Below, in pieces: positions 37,375 to 47,660 of a stretch of DNA of 64,000 nucleotides. The stretch is from Miscanthus floridulus. Lineage: Eukaryota > Streptophyta > Magnoliopsida > Poales > Poaceae. Numbering within the stretch: the first letter of the stretch is position 1; every line of letters starts with the position of its first letter. Position numbers and translations under genes: made by a program. Location of the stretch: the NCBI RefSeq assembly GCF_019320115.1, contig NC_089581.1, positions 65,081,310 through 65,145,309 on the forward strand, given 5' to 3'. Below the pieces are notes generated by a model. The model had not been told where the DNA came from, ran no database searches, and was given only the letters and a program-made list of their open reading frames with translations.

Positions 37375-37958
37375 TGATGATAGTACTGCTGTCATAGATA
37401 TCTCACAATAATAAGAGACACTGACACGAGTATCTTACTATTACTATTACTACATCACCATCGGGTCTAATCTAGCATCATTACTCCGTTGAGATCCAAT
37501 AGAGAGTAACCGGAAGTGATGGGCTTGTCGGTTCTAGACCCACCAGCGATATGTAATAAAAAATAGAAATGACAGATTACTGCATCACTGTCGGGTCCAA
37601 TTCCAAGCCAAATTTGGATCCGGTGGAGAGCAATCCCCCGTCACTGCTAAATCGGGCATATCATTTATCATTACCCTGTCTAGAACATGTAGTGATGTTG
37701 GCTTGGAGGTATAGGTCTGAAGGCTAGGACCTTAAGGGTAATGGGTGTGAATACCGAGGCAATAAGAAAACAGTGGTCGGTCGATTAACTCTATCCCTTC
37801 TCGGTATATTTTATAAGGTACAATTACATACTTTTCTGGGTACAATCATGTCCTCTACCTACTATAAAATATATTAAAATATTTCTAGGTTTAACATGGT
37901 TATAGCCACAAGGGTTGAGGGGCATTCCCCTCTAAAACCGCCTTATCAAATGGGTCCT
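37375..37958. other. Unassigned repeat with two related CATCACYRTCGGGTC blocks
   Basis: Two diverged blocks (about 37452-37550 and 37580-37665) share CATCACCATCGGGTC/CATCACTGTCGGGTC, a GATCCAATAGAGAGTAA/GATCCGGTGGAGAGCAA core and CGTCACTGC-like ends. This resembles subterminal repeats of some CACTA families. GTAGTGATG at 37690-37698 could be a CACTA terminus, but no matching left end was found. Confidence 0.3.
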
Positions 37959-38510
37959 TCATGAGCCAGTGTTGGGCCGCCTTGCTCTTTCTGCCTCCTT
38001 TGTTGAGGACATCGTAGGCCACATCCCGAAGGTTCCCTTTTGCCATGCACGCAGGGCTCTTTTTGTGATGTCTCCCGAAGACTCCCGGGAGTGGTCATGG
38101 CGATGATCTCCAGGAGCTTTCGTTGGCTTGGCTCGTTCATCGAGAACTAGCTTGAGATTAGGGTCCATGACGCCGTGAGGTGGCTGGAGATGGATCAAGT
38201 GGTCGTGGGGAGGTTCAGGTTCCAAGATCAAAACCGAATCTGGTACAATTTTTTTAGCATCTGGATCAAAGAAGCAGAGGAGAAGACGTGGGGAAGGGGA
38301 ACAACAGAAGAGATAGACGAGGACAACTTGATTCAGAATTCGTAGTTCAGAGTTGTTACAATACTTGTCCTCTAGCTCCGCCTCCACTCAGGGCCGGTCA
38401 CTCTGGTGTTAGGCCGACACGCGCGAAGGGGCCGAGCCTTGTAGTCGCTGACAGGCGTGGGCGACGGTGCACGGCTGACACACGTACACCCTGAAACATG
38501 AACTAGTCAA
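37959..38510 (-). mobile_element. Possible LTR-retrotransposon gag-start fragment, reverse strand
   Basis: On the reverse strand a GGACAAGTATTGTAACAACTC stretch of LTR R/U5 type is followed by TTTTGATCTTGG and a 142-codon open frame (38387-37959). The frame has a proline/histidine-rich start and a basic end. I do not recognise a domain. The arrangement looks like an LTR end plus the beginning of a gag region, but this is a guess from texture. Confidence 0.3.
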
Positions 38511-39416
38511 TGCAATAGGTATCAAACATCCGTAGTTCAACATAAGACCTCGGTAGTCCTACAAAAAAAATGTCCTATTTGTCATGTAACTGTCGCTAGG
38601 TACGAAATAGTGGCGACTCATGTTTTCAAACCTGGCGACTCATGCTTTGAAACCTCTGATGCTACATTCTAAAACAACAAGGTTAAGACAACCGCATTAA
38701 TAAGTGAAAATGACACTGTGACCACACAACAGAAGTATATGTGGCATTCCCTGTGTAAATTGTCCACCTCAACATGATCTTCACCTATATGAAGCGGACA
38801 TGATGACTGGGATTTCGCATAGAACCTGATTTCTCATCGATCTTTTGAACAATTAACTTCTAATTTAACTATACATATCTTGTTGTAGCATCATGTCGTT
38901 ACAAAAAATGTGATCTCCTGATCGAGAAGTTGTTCTCATTTAAGGGAAACGAGCAATGTCCCGTCGCTGTCCCCGTTGAAGCCATCGTGTTTTCTTGGGG
39001 TTTTCTTCTTGCACATATATGATCTCCTTGGTCCAGATGCAATATTCCTCTGCATCTCAAAGAAACACACAGACAAGCAGCCGGAATAGAAAACGAAATT
39101 AGCTGCAGAGCCCACTGTTAACTCGACAAATGTACTAGCTGTGCAGGCATGAAAGAAACGACTCATGGTCATTTGATATTAAAAGCATGTTTATGAGACC
39201 ATGAGGCAAATGGTGTCTCCCAATCTGATGTTCTTCTTCTTTTTTTAATAAGGAAAAAGAAGCAAAAGAAGGGAAGAACCTCTTCTTGGAGAACAATATC
39301 GAAGGTGATGATGACCATGACGAGGATGATAATGGTGCTTGGATTAGGTGCTAGTCGTTCTAAACTAGCTTTCAAAAGCTCTGTTCCGTGGCCCCAAGCT
39401 TTCTGGTACATTCATT
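38511..39416. other. No supported feature
   Basis: AT-rich low-copy-looking DNA. Short reverse-strand frames at 38936-39172 and 39169-39411 have no recognisable domain and no start or splice context that would support a gene. Confidence 0.4.
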
Positions 39417-39520
39417 TTGCTATATGCATCTAAATATATAATAATATATGTCTAGATATATAGTAAAATAGATGAACAAAAAAATCAAAGCGACTTATAA
39501 TTTATAACGGAGAGAGTACC
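39417..39520. mobile_element. Stowaway-type MITE remnant (one end)
   Basis: The right side reads, on the reverse strand, TACTCTCTCCGTTATAAATT, close to the CTCCCTCCGT terminus of grass Stowaway MITEs. An internal TATATGTCTAGATATAT palindromic core precedes it. The left terminus is not recognisable, so it is truncated or very diverged. Confidence 0.5.
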
Positions 39521-39633
39521 ATACAGTATTTGGGTACGTCATATGGTGCAGTATATGACGTGGTCATTAAATGCAAACGAGATGGTTCCAGATTATTATT
39601 TTAAAAAAATGTGGTACATAAACATATGATCAA

Positions 39634-39955
39634 CTAGAAGAATACCCCACGCGTTGCTGCAGGAATTACAGATTAGTAGATTGTGTGGCATGATGATATG
39701 GATAATAAAATACTTATGTGTCTTGCTGACGTGGACATTACAATTGCATGTGCTAGTGGATTTTAATTCTGTGTGATAGTGCATTGCGTAGTTGGACAGC
39801 TTGCATGTTGAAAGAAATAGGTGACTTGCTGACGTGAACAGTATAATTGCATGGGCTAGTGGATTTTAATTGTGTGTGATAGTGGATTGCATAATTGGAC
39901 AGCTTGTATGTTGAGAGAAATATGTAGTGGGATTTTGCTTTATAAGAGTATAAGA
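39634..39955 (-). mobile_element. Small non-autonomous Helitron (322 bp)
   Basis: On the reverse strand it starts TCTTATACTCTTATAAAGC and ends GGGGTATTCTTCTAG. A weak GC hairpin (CCTGCAGCAACGCGTGG) precedes the terminal CTAG. The base before the start is A and the base after the end is T, as expected for Helitron insertion between A and T. The AGCAACGCG motif before the end is common in grass Helitrons. No coding capacity. Confidence 0.62.
39717..39922. repeat. 103-bp tandem duplication inside the Helitron
   Basis: Two copies at offset 103 share CTTGCTGACGTG, TAATTGCATG, GCTAGTGGATTTTAATT, GTGTGATAGTG, TTGGACAGCTTG and ATGTTGA. They differ at about 10% of positions. The duplication fills about two thirds of the element. 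Confidence 0.8.
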
Positions 39956-40181
39956 TTGATGAGGGTAAAGGCTCGTGTACACTAAAATCAACCTCTCTCT
40001 CGTCCCACCAGTAGCCTCCACATTCAGAAAAGTGGAAACCAACTCCTAATTAATAGGGTATCCATGGCCATATCAGAGAATTATTTTATTTTGAGATGGA
40101 AGGATTAAGACATAGTTTACAACGACATTAGACATGTGTACATGTCATTCATTTTGGTTACCAATTGCATAAGTCATTTTA

Positions 40182-40425
40182 GCCCTTGTTTAGTTGGAGA
40201 AATTTGGATTTTGGGGCTACTGTAGCATGTTCGTTTTTATTTGGCAAATAGTATTCAAACATGGACTAATTAGGCTCAAAACGTTCGTCTCGCAATTTCC
40301 CACCAAACTGTGCAATTAGTTTTTCTTTTCGTCTACATTTAATGCTCCATGCACGGGCCGCAAACATTCGATGTGACAGGTACTGTAGCAACTTTTTGGA
40401 ATTTGGGTTCCAACTAAACAAGGGC
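40182..40425. mobile_element. Tourist-type (PIF/Harbinger) MITE, 244 bp
   Basis: Terminal inverted repeats are GCCCTTGTTTAGTTGGA on the left and its near-complement TTCCAACTAAACAAGGGC on the right. They are flanked by TTA on both sides (40179-40181 and 40426-40428), the typical PIF/Harbinger target duplication. The interior has no coding frame. Confidence 0.85.
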
Positions 40426-40428
40426 TTA

Positions 40429-41254
40429 GACAAGATGATGATTAAAAGGCATGCGTGGATGTATGGATAGATAGGGTTTAAAAGGCAATCACGTATGGAT
40501 AGAGTTGAACAATCCATAATACCTTATAATTGAGGAAACAATTAATTTGAACCTTCGATATCTTGTGTTTTAGGATAAAGGAGGTAGTCTCTATCTCTAC
40601 CTAATATTAAAGTGCTAAGCGTTTCTTCCACCCGCTTTTTTTTAACTTCCTAAAATGTTCTTTTCTTTCATCTTGCTTTTTTTTTATTTCATAACACCCT
40701 TGTGCCCTTCAGATCATGCATGTGATCTAGATTCATGACCCATATTCATATAAGATAAAACAATTTATGTGCAGTGATGACATGGAGTCTAATTATAATA
40801 CGTATTAGTTCCATGCAATACGTTTACTAGTACTAGTAGTAAAATATAAAAGAACAAATCAATAGAGATGTCAACAGTTAAGACAGAGGTGGAAGCTGCT
40901 CGGTTCAGCACTTCAGCCTCCATCTCTGGCCAGGAACCTTGCTTTTTGTCCAATGTAACAGCCTAGAGAAAGGTATACTAGGGGGTATGAGCATTCATGT
41001 AAATTGGTCTAGCATAATTCCTATCAGACGTCTGATTATTTTAGTCTGTTCAGGGTGCTTGTGCACCGACCGCGGCCGCTCAGCCCATCAGACACCCGAT
41101 GCGGCAGAGGCCTTTTGTCTCTCTCGCGGTTTTGACATGGGGTGCATATGTGCAAGTCCAGTGTACAGGTGGCGTGCGAAAAAAAGTCCATGCACAGGTG
41201 ATGCAAAGCAGTATCTACAATAGAGGTTGAAGGCGATGAAATCCAGTCACTCAA
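40429..41254. other. No supported feature
   Basis: Mixed AT-rich DNA with T-runs at 40637-40645 and 40677-40686. A Helitron-like start (TCTCTATCTCTACC near 40590) is present, but no matching end was found. Open frames are short and featureless. Confidence 0.35.
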
Positions 41255-41405
41255 TCAAAATTCAACAGCCGTAAAGCATCGCCGGAGAGATTAGCATCCC
41301 CTTAGTCTAGACCACCACTAGATCGCCGCTCAGGCGCGTTGTAAACAACTTTCTCTACCTTAATACAATGACAGCACGAATCTTTTGTGTGTTCAGGGGG
41401 GAAAA
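41255..41405 (+). mobile_element. Possible 3' end of a plant L1-type LINE
   Basis: The stretch ending TTAATACAATGACAGCACGA, then ATCTTTTGTGTGTTCAGGGG and a short A-run, resembles the 3' untranslated end of grass L1 LINEs (TAATAxAATGAxACGCA...TTCGAGAAA). No reverse transcriptase coding sequence lies upstream, so it would be a heavily 5'-truncated copy. The A-tail is very short. Confidence 0.35.
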
Positions 41406-42900
41406 ACCTCGGTCCGTTGCACTCTAGCCGTTACCAAACCCTCTCAGCCGTGTGGAGGTGGCTCCCGCCGGCCCCGGATCGGCAAACCTTTGGACTCGCA
41501 CGTTTTGGTCAGTTGGTCACCCCAGCCAAAACCCTCCGCCTCCAGGCAGCTGGGGACTCCAGGTACGCGGGCCGCGGGCGCACAGTCGGTAGCTCGCTCG
41601 GCAGTGCCTGCGCAGTGAGCAGTGAGCACACCAGCTTCTTGCTTCCGTCCAGTCCATTTCTCGGACTCGACGAGAAGGCCAGGCCAGGCCCGGGTCGCGG
41701 TCGCGAATCGCGTTGGCCACCCCAAGCAAAACACGATCTTCCCCTTGTTCTCTTCGGCGAAAGGCGCCTTGCACGTCGCCGTGTGTGCCCGTGTGTCTGC
41801 CGTGCCCGCGCGACTCGCTCGTCCTCGTCCGTCCGCCTGTCGTGCGCGCGGGTTACCTGTCAGCAACAGGCCGTCGCCGTCGTGCGCGGGGAGGTCACGG
41901 GACGGTACGGGACACCGGACACGGCGGGAGCTAGCTGCTGCCACGCGCGGTGCATCGGCATGTGTCGTCGGGGTCATGGGTTTGTCCAAGCCCCGGCGTC
42001 CGGACATGGGCGCACGGAATTTCGATCTGCTGGGATGACGAGCTGTCCTCAGCCCCTTGCTCTTCCGAGAAAATTGATAGCACGGCCGCAAGAGTGCCCC
42101 ATGCGTTCTGAACTGAAACATTAGGGTGATCTATTCAACTTATGGATGCACATTGCGATTTGGGCCATATATATACGTCGGGAAACTTTTGGACCATTGA
42201 GGCATGCTTTATGCCGTAGATTAGACAGGCTGATGTTTTCTCAATGATCTCCACAGTTTAAGCACACTTACATTAGAGCGACTTCGCAGTTGTTCCAGTT
42301 GAATTGAGCGGTACCCTAGTGGGGAAAACAATTTTTTCAATGAGCAGTACTTTTGTTCCTCCATGTACCTTTTGGAGGAGTTGTTCACACCAGGTCCCAG
42401 CAGCACTGCACGTTTTCACCACACCACACCAGCCACGCTCGGCTCGGCGCTTCCCCATCCCGATCGACGGACAGACACACGAGAAGGAAGCCGTTGCCGT
42501 CCCACGCGACCTGTAAGGCTGTAACGCTGCGATCGAGCGGCTTGCCAGCCGACGGGACGGAGACGCGCGCTGTGCCGTCGGGGTCGGGGTTTTTGTCCAA
42601 ACCCGCGCGTTTGGAGGCGGGCGCCGGCAAATTCCGCGGGGGGGAAGGCGCCGCGCCCCTGCCTGATGCGGGCGACCGTGCAGGCGGCCTGTTCCTGTTT
42701 TCCAGGCGCCGGACTGAGATAACGTCGGTACCAGTGGCTTGGTCGATGGCGAGAGACGAGCTCGTGATAAAAGCAGCTTAAGAATGAGAAAGCTTATGTG
42801 ATGTGATGACGATGATGCCCTTGTTTTCTTTTTCCTTGACTTGTACTTGGACAGGGAAGTGTCGTAACGAAAAGTGGTTTGGGGTACGGTGGAGCGTGGA
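41406..42900. other. GC-rich stretch, open on both strands, no gene supported
   Basis: 41387-42124 is open for 245 codons forward and 41444-42121 for 225 codons in reverse. The predicted proteins are arginine/alanine-rich without recognisable domains, as expected from high GC content. Two blocks, 41960-42020 and 42565-42640, are related (GTCGGGGTCATGGGTTTGTC and GTCGGGGTCGGGGTTTTTGT, each followed by a GGGCGC-rich part). This could be a promoter or first-exon region of a lost or undetected gene. Confidence 0.3.
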
Positions 42901-42917
42901 CCGCTGGGGCCGCGAGG

Positions 42918-43010
42918 ATTTTTTTTTTATAAAGGAAGCTTTTATTAAAACCTCAGAAGCAATACACCCCTTCATCTTCTGCTAACATCGACGGCACGGC
43001 CGTCCCTAAG
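42918..43010 (-). mobile_element. Possible LINE or retrocopy tail on the reverse strand
   Basis: Reverse-strand reading gives GAGGTTTTAATAAAAGCTTC, CTTTATAAAA and an A-run (T-run at 42920-42930). This resembles the polyadenylated 3' end of a grass retroelement. Only the tail is present. Confidence 0.3.
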
Positions 43011-43084
43011 GCCACTCTCAAAGTCTCAACGAAGGTTTCATTAAAGTTTTATTGATATTAAATACGATAATGATATGGCTCAGA

Positions 43085-43886
43085 TGTTGGTCCCGTGACT
43101 TCCCGTCTGGACGTGGCTCACCCTCATCCACTCTCCCACATTGCTCGCGCCTCTCTATGTTGTGCGCCCCTGCTCGCCAGCACTGCCCCTGCCTGAGCTG
43201 CGCGCCCTCCGCCCGTACTCGCGCCTCCTGTCGTGGCTGCGCCCCATCCACCTGTCGCGACCACTGTCGACGTCCGTGCCGCCGCCGGGCACCGCACCAG
43301 TGATCTCCACACACTCCATGGCGTCAAGCTCCACGCCGGTGTCGAGCTCCACAACGACGAGCTCCATTCGTCCAAGTAGCAAGGTGACATTGCGCTTGTT
43401 GTAAGCGTATGTTTCAAGTGTTTCGTATGTTTCAGATGTATGTTGCAACGATTTCGTATGGATGTTGCAAAAGTAGTTCGGGATATTGCATATGTTGCAA
43501 TGGTTGTACACGTATGTTACAAACGTCTATTTCCAATGTTTCATTTGTTTTTTCAGACGTATGTTGCAAGTGTTTATCTGGATGTTGCATATGTTTTACA
43601 CATATGTTTAAAGCATTTTATCTGGATGTTGTATATGTGTTGCAATTGTTTTCAAGTGTTTTTCAGGTGTTTTTGCAAGTGTTTCATACCCATGTTTTAA
43701 ATGTTTCATCTGTCTTCAGACGTATGTTGCAAGTGTTGTATCTAGATGTTTCAAAAGTATATCAGGTGTTGCATCTCCCTCCTCGCTTTGTGCTGCCTCT
43801 CCTTGGTGTCTCTTCCTCGCCTTCTGCTACCTTGCATCCTTCTCAGACTACAGAGGGGGCACAACGAGGGCCGGTGAAGAGATGCG
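43085..43886. repeat. Mutator-like grass repeat, left part, with degenerate TGTTGCA repeats
   Basis: 43400-43770 is a long degenerate array built on ATGTTGCAAGTGTTTCATCT, with variants about every 30-60 bp. It is preceded by a CCGTCTGGACGTGG-like end and followed by a short serine/cysteine-coding-like stretch. This profile is that of a very common panicoid repeat whose ends read CGTCCGGACG. The right part resumes at 54394. Open frames here reflect repeat composition. Confidence 0.5.
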
Positions 43887-44364
43887 TGAAATGTCCTAAT
43901 AAATGGCTAGAGGAGAGTGAATAGCTTATAAAAATTCTCTACAAATTTACTAGAGCAAATTGTTAGTAACCAAAATGGCGAAATACAATTTTGCTCTAGC
44001 TTTACAAGGGCTGCAAGCTACCTATCCGATCAATTCTAGTTGATTCCAATCTCTTGGCACACAATGGCTAAGTCTCTACTCCACTAAGCTAGTGAGCTAG
44101 CTAACAACTAATTACTTCTATCAAGAACTAACTAGCAACTAATTCTACACTACACAAGAGAGAGCTACACTAGCTACCACAACTACCATTACACAAGTAT
44201 ATGAATGTAAATACAAGAGTGATAGTAATGATGTACCAAACGTGGCAAGGGACAATATGATCACCAAGTGAAAACCAAAGAGCCAATTGACATACAATTT
44301 ATCCTGAGGTTCACTTGCTTGCCGGCAAGCTACGTCCTCGTTGTGAAGGCCGATTCACTTGGTG
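43887..44364 (-). repeat. Solo LTR of a Copia-like element, right portion on the reverse strand (first plus-strand segment)
   Basis: The LTR runs 43887-54393 with the CACTA element inside, leaving about 2.0 kb. On the reverse strand it starts TGAAAGCTCTAG and ends AGGACATTTCA. Flanks are ATGCG (43882-43886) and GTGCG (54394-54398), a five-base duplication with one mismatch. The last three bases before the CACTA element, GTG, are duplicated at 52904-52906. Confidence 0.62.
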
Positions 44365-44890
44365 CACTACAGCAGATGCGTGCTTTGCCGAGTGCAATTG
44401 CACTCGGCAAAGAAGGCTTTGCACTCGGCAAAGCTTTTGCCGAGTGCTGCACTCGGCAAAGAGCTGTCGGCATATCCCCTCACGGCAAAGGCTTCTTTGT
44501 CGAGTGTCACATGTCGGGCACTCGGCAAAGGATTTCCCGAGTGCCACGACAGCACTCGGCAAAGAAAAGCCATAGTGATGGCCAGGTCACGGTGACGGCC
44601 CCTTTGCCGAGTGCCACGCGTCGGCACTCGTCAAAGAAATGTGCTTTTTATTTTTTTTAAAATGCTTTGCCGAGTGCCTGCATCTGGTACTCGGCAAAGC
44701 TTGTTTTCTTTTTTTTTGGATTTTCTTTGCCGAGTGCTGTAGGTAGGCACTCGGCAAAGCAGTTTGTTTTTTTTTATTTTCTTTGCCGAGTGCCTTGACC
44801 ATGGCACTCGGCAAAGCTGGGAAGCTTAGTGTCCCAGATTCCCAGCTTTGCCGAGTGTCATGGTCATGACACTCGGCAAAGAAGTGAAAA
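44365..44890. repeat. CACTA left subterminal repeat array
   Basis: Alternating direct and inverted copies of TTTGCCGAGTG, more than a dozen in 500 bp, often paired as short hairpins (GCCGAGTG...CACTCGGC) separated by T-rich spacers. In En/Spm-type elements such repeats bind the element's own TNPA-like protein and bring the two ends together. Confidence 0.9.
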
Positions 44891-45284
44891 AATTCAATTT
44901 TTTTTTGTTTTTAGTCTTCCATCGTTGCAAACAAGATATACATCATATATATATAACACAACTATATATCACACAAATATATATATAATACAAATGTATA
45001 TCACAATCCACCACAAATACAAACAGAGCATACAAGTATCACAATCTCGACTCCCAAGTCCAAAGTCCAAACACACAAGCATAGTTTACAAAGTTCACAA
45101 GTGCATTATATCACAACGGCTGCCATTTGAAGCTCACGGCGACGGTCCAGGTTGTGATGGCCCAAAGTGCGATCCCGGCGACCCTCCGAGGTGGTTTGAC
45201 GCCGCCCCGATTGATGCTGCACAAAATAGAAGAGATTGCACGTGAGCGACAAGAGAAGAGATAAATATGCAAGATAAATATCCG

Positions 45285-45475
45285 CCACTACCACCACCAC
45301 ATCACCGCCATCACCAACACTTCACCACCAACACCACCACACCACCATCACCACCACATCACCATCATGACCACTACCACCACCACCATGAGCACCACAA
45401 CACCGTGACCACCACCAACACCACACCACCACCACCACCACCGTGACCACCACACCACTACCACCACCACTACTA
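45285..45475. repeat. CCA/ACC microsatellite-like stretch
   Basis: About 190 bp of (CCA)n and CACCAT/CACCAC variants, inside the CACTA element just downstream of its second gene. Confidence 0.85.
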
Positions 45476-45509
45476 GGTTTCTCTAGGTTTCACTAGGTTT
45501 CTCTAAGTT

Positions 45510-47490
45510 TCAGCATAGAAAGTAAAACTTCGTACTTATACTCACCAGGGTAGAATCAGGACGTTGTGGAGGTGGATCTGGAGCAAGCAGCGTCTGTGGG
45601 ATCGCCCAACCTTGTTGCTGGCCAATTTGCTGCATGAACTTGATCATCTCGACCATCTGCCGCTGATCTTGCTCCCACTGGGCCTCCAAAGCCTGTAGCC
45701 TTTGCCGCTCGGCCTCCCGCTCGGCCTGCAGTTCCTGCACCTAGGTCTACAGCATTTGACCCCAATATTTCAACAATGCATAGGTAAGGTATGTAAAAGT
45801 CAAAGAACGATGAATGAAACAGAAATGCTTACCTGGAGTGCCAACACCGCGGTCGGCCATTAGCGTATGGGCACGCTTGAGCTCGTGCTCGCTGCTCGAA
45901 GCTGGTGGAGAGGAGGAGTAGAGGCCGTGTCGAGGACGTCGTCGCCATGGATCATAGCCCATGCTTCTTGCCTTGCCCCACCCTCATCACGAGCTAAGGA
46001 TCAAGGCGCTCCTCGGTTCTCGGATCATAGCCCGGCCCATGGACTGACCTTGCCGCCTCCGTGTACGAAGAGAGGCGGGTGTGGACGCTGGAGTTGGTGT
46101 ATGCCTCAACCGGGGCATCTGGGTCGTACTCGATGTCGGCCGTCGCCTTGCCCATGTGAGCCAGAGCATATGCCTTGAGTTGACCAACTGGCTGGCCACC
46201 GTGTGCATCCGACTACGAGAAAGACAACAACATGTGGTTAGAAATGATGCAGAATTGAGCGCGGCTAGATTAGAGCAATGGCAGAGACTTACATATGCCT
46301 TTGCATATTTGCTGAGGTTGCAGCTGCCCTGATGGTGAGGTACACCTGGCATCTGCAAACGCCTGTCACGGGCCTCCTCGTGCTTCTTCTGCCAGTCCCC
46401 GTCCAACCAGGTGTCCACAACATATTCCCAGCAATCGGGGTGGGTGGCGCACCAACTTGGAATCGCCTACAGGACATCAAGTAGACGACATATCAGAAGA
46501 TCAAATTAGGCATACTTAATCTCAAAAGAAATGAATATTCATGTTTTGTATTTACCTATATGTACTGCTCCCTTGTCAGCGTCATCCGTCTTGCCTCCTC
46601 TTTGTTGACACGCCTGAGTAGGAACTTGGCGTTGTAGTCTATGTGGGCCTGGATGCGGGACTTGTAGTGCAAGTCCGTGACACGCCTTTTACAGGAAGCG
46701 TAAGCCACCTGATACGCACTTTCCTCCTGTCCCTCCTGGATTCTGAAGAAGTCCTGCATAAAGACACGAGGTATCCATTATTTTATTTCAAGAATGTCCA
46801 ATGAATGCGAGGAATTGAGGAATGTAGTGCAAGAAAGACTTACCCATAACTCCCTAATCACCTGATCTGCCTTGTTTCTACAGAGGCATAGTGGTCGAAC
46901 GTCCAGGCCGGCTCCCAATCCTGATCTCCTTTCCTAACCAGGCCAGGGAAGTGTTCCTTGCACAAAAGTCCTAGGATGCCATTCACATTGCGTGCCGGGG
47001 CCGCCTGGTCCACAAGCACCCAGTTCCTGCACAAGTGATCCACAATAGTTATTAGTTGTTATTATGATTTTCAACATATCAAATGAAGAACATATGAAGT
47101 TACTTACTTATCGCCCTTGGGTGCAATCAGTGGGCGCCTCTCAACAGGTATCGGTCGCTTCGGGAGCTTTGCGGGACCTCGCTGGTAGGGCTTCGACGTA
47201 CTAGAGGAAGTGGAACCCCCTACCATCACCGCCTCCTCATCCTCCGTCGCTAGAACCGCCTCCTCGTCCTCCGTCCGTGGACCCCCGTCCCCGTCCACCG
47301 TGTGCTAAAGGTCGTCGTCGTGCATAGGGTCACGTGAGGAGCTGCGCCCGTGGTCAGTCAACGGCTCCCGCCTGGGCCTGCCTCTTGGCCTCCTTGGCCT
47401 CTCTGACGCCTCCGCCTCCTCAGCCGCCGCCATGTCCCTCCGGTTGGCGTAAACCGAGGGGCAGCTCCTCCTAGTGGGCCCCATCACCTG
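45510..47490 (-). pseudogene. Second CACTA gene (Transposase_24 / plant Ptta-En/Spm-like), decayed
   Basis: Pieces in reverse-strand order are a basic, proline/arginine-rich N-terminus (47485-47107, with a TAG between DPMHDDDL and HTVDGDGGP), NWVLVDQAAPARNVNGILGL (about 47030-46970), FFRIQEGQEESAYQVAYASC and RRVNKEEARRMTL (46750-46560), CATHPDCWEYVVDTWLDGDW (about 46460-46380), and a C-terminal charged heptad-rich part (45740-45600) with QALEAQWEQDQRQMVEM. The order suits the accessory gene of grass CACTA elements. Spacers between pieces look like short introns, but the exons are not cleanly joined. The protein probably bound the subterminal repeats, by analogy with TNPA/TNP1. Several breaks make it non-functional. 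Confidence 0.6.
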
Positions 47491-47660
47491 CAATTAAAAA
47501 GAGTAAACTAGTAAGTATAGATAAAAGAGACATACTTAGTAAGAGATGCAAAATAAAGAAAATGTGATTACAAAATAACATAGTATTACATTTATTTCTA
47601 ATATTCTTCATGATCGGGATTATCTGGACGATAGGTATCGTCATCACTATCAAGATTGTC

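Noticed and set aside
37374..37700. Possible CACTA element ending GTAGTG at 37690-37695
   Set aside because: No CACTA terminus or matching target duplication on the left side.
38936..39411. Two consecutive reverse open frames as a small gene
   Set aside because: No recognisable domain, and the short hydrophobic stretches are typical of AT-rich sequence.
40590..40640. Helitron-like start TCTCTATCTCTACC
   Set aside because: The base before is not A, and no hairpin plus CTRR end was found downstream.
41387..42124. 245-codon forward open frame
   Set aside because: Arginine/alanine-rich, with a 225-codon frame open on the opposite strand and no domain, start context or splice evidence.
43155..43924. 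Open frames of 118 and 171 codons rich in C, F and H
   Set aside because: Arise from the degenerate TGTTGCAAGTGTTTC repeat array.
44380..44880. Short hairpins GCCGAGTG...CACTCGGC resembling terminators or operators
   Set aside because: They are subterminal repeats of the CACTA element, confirmed by the element ends and target duplication.
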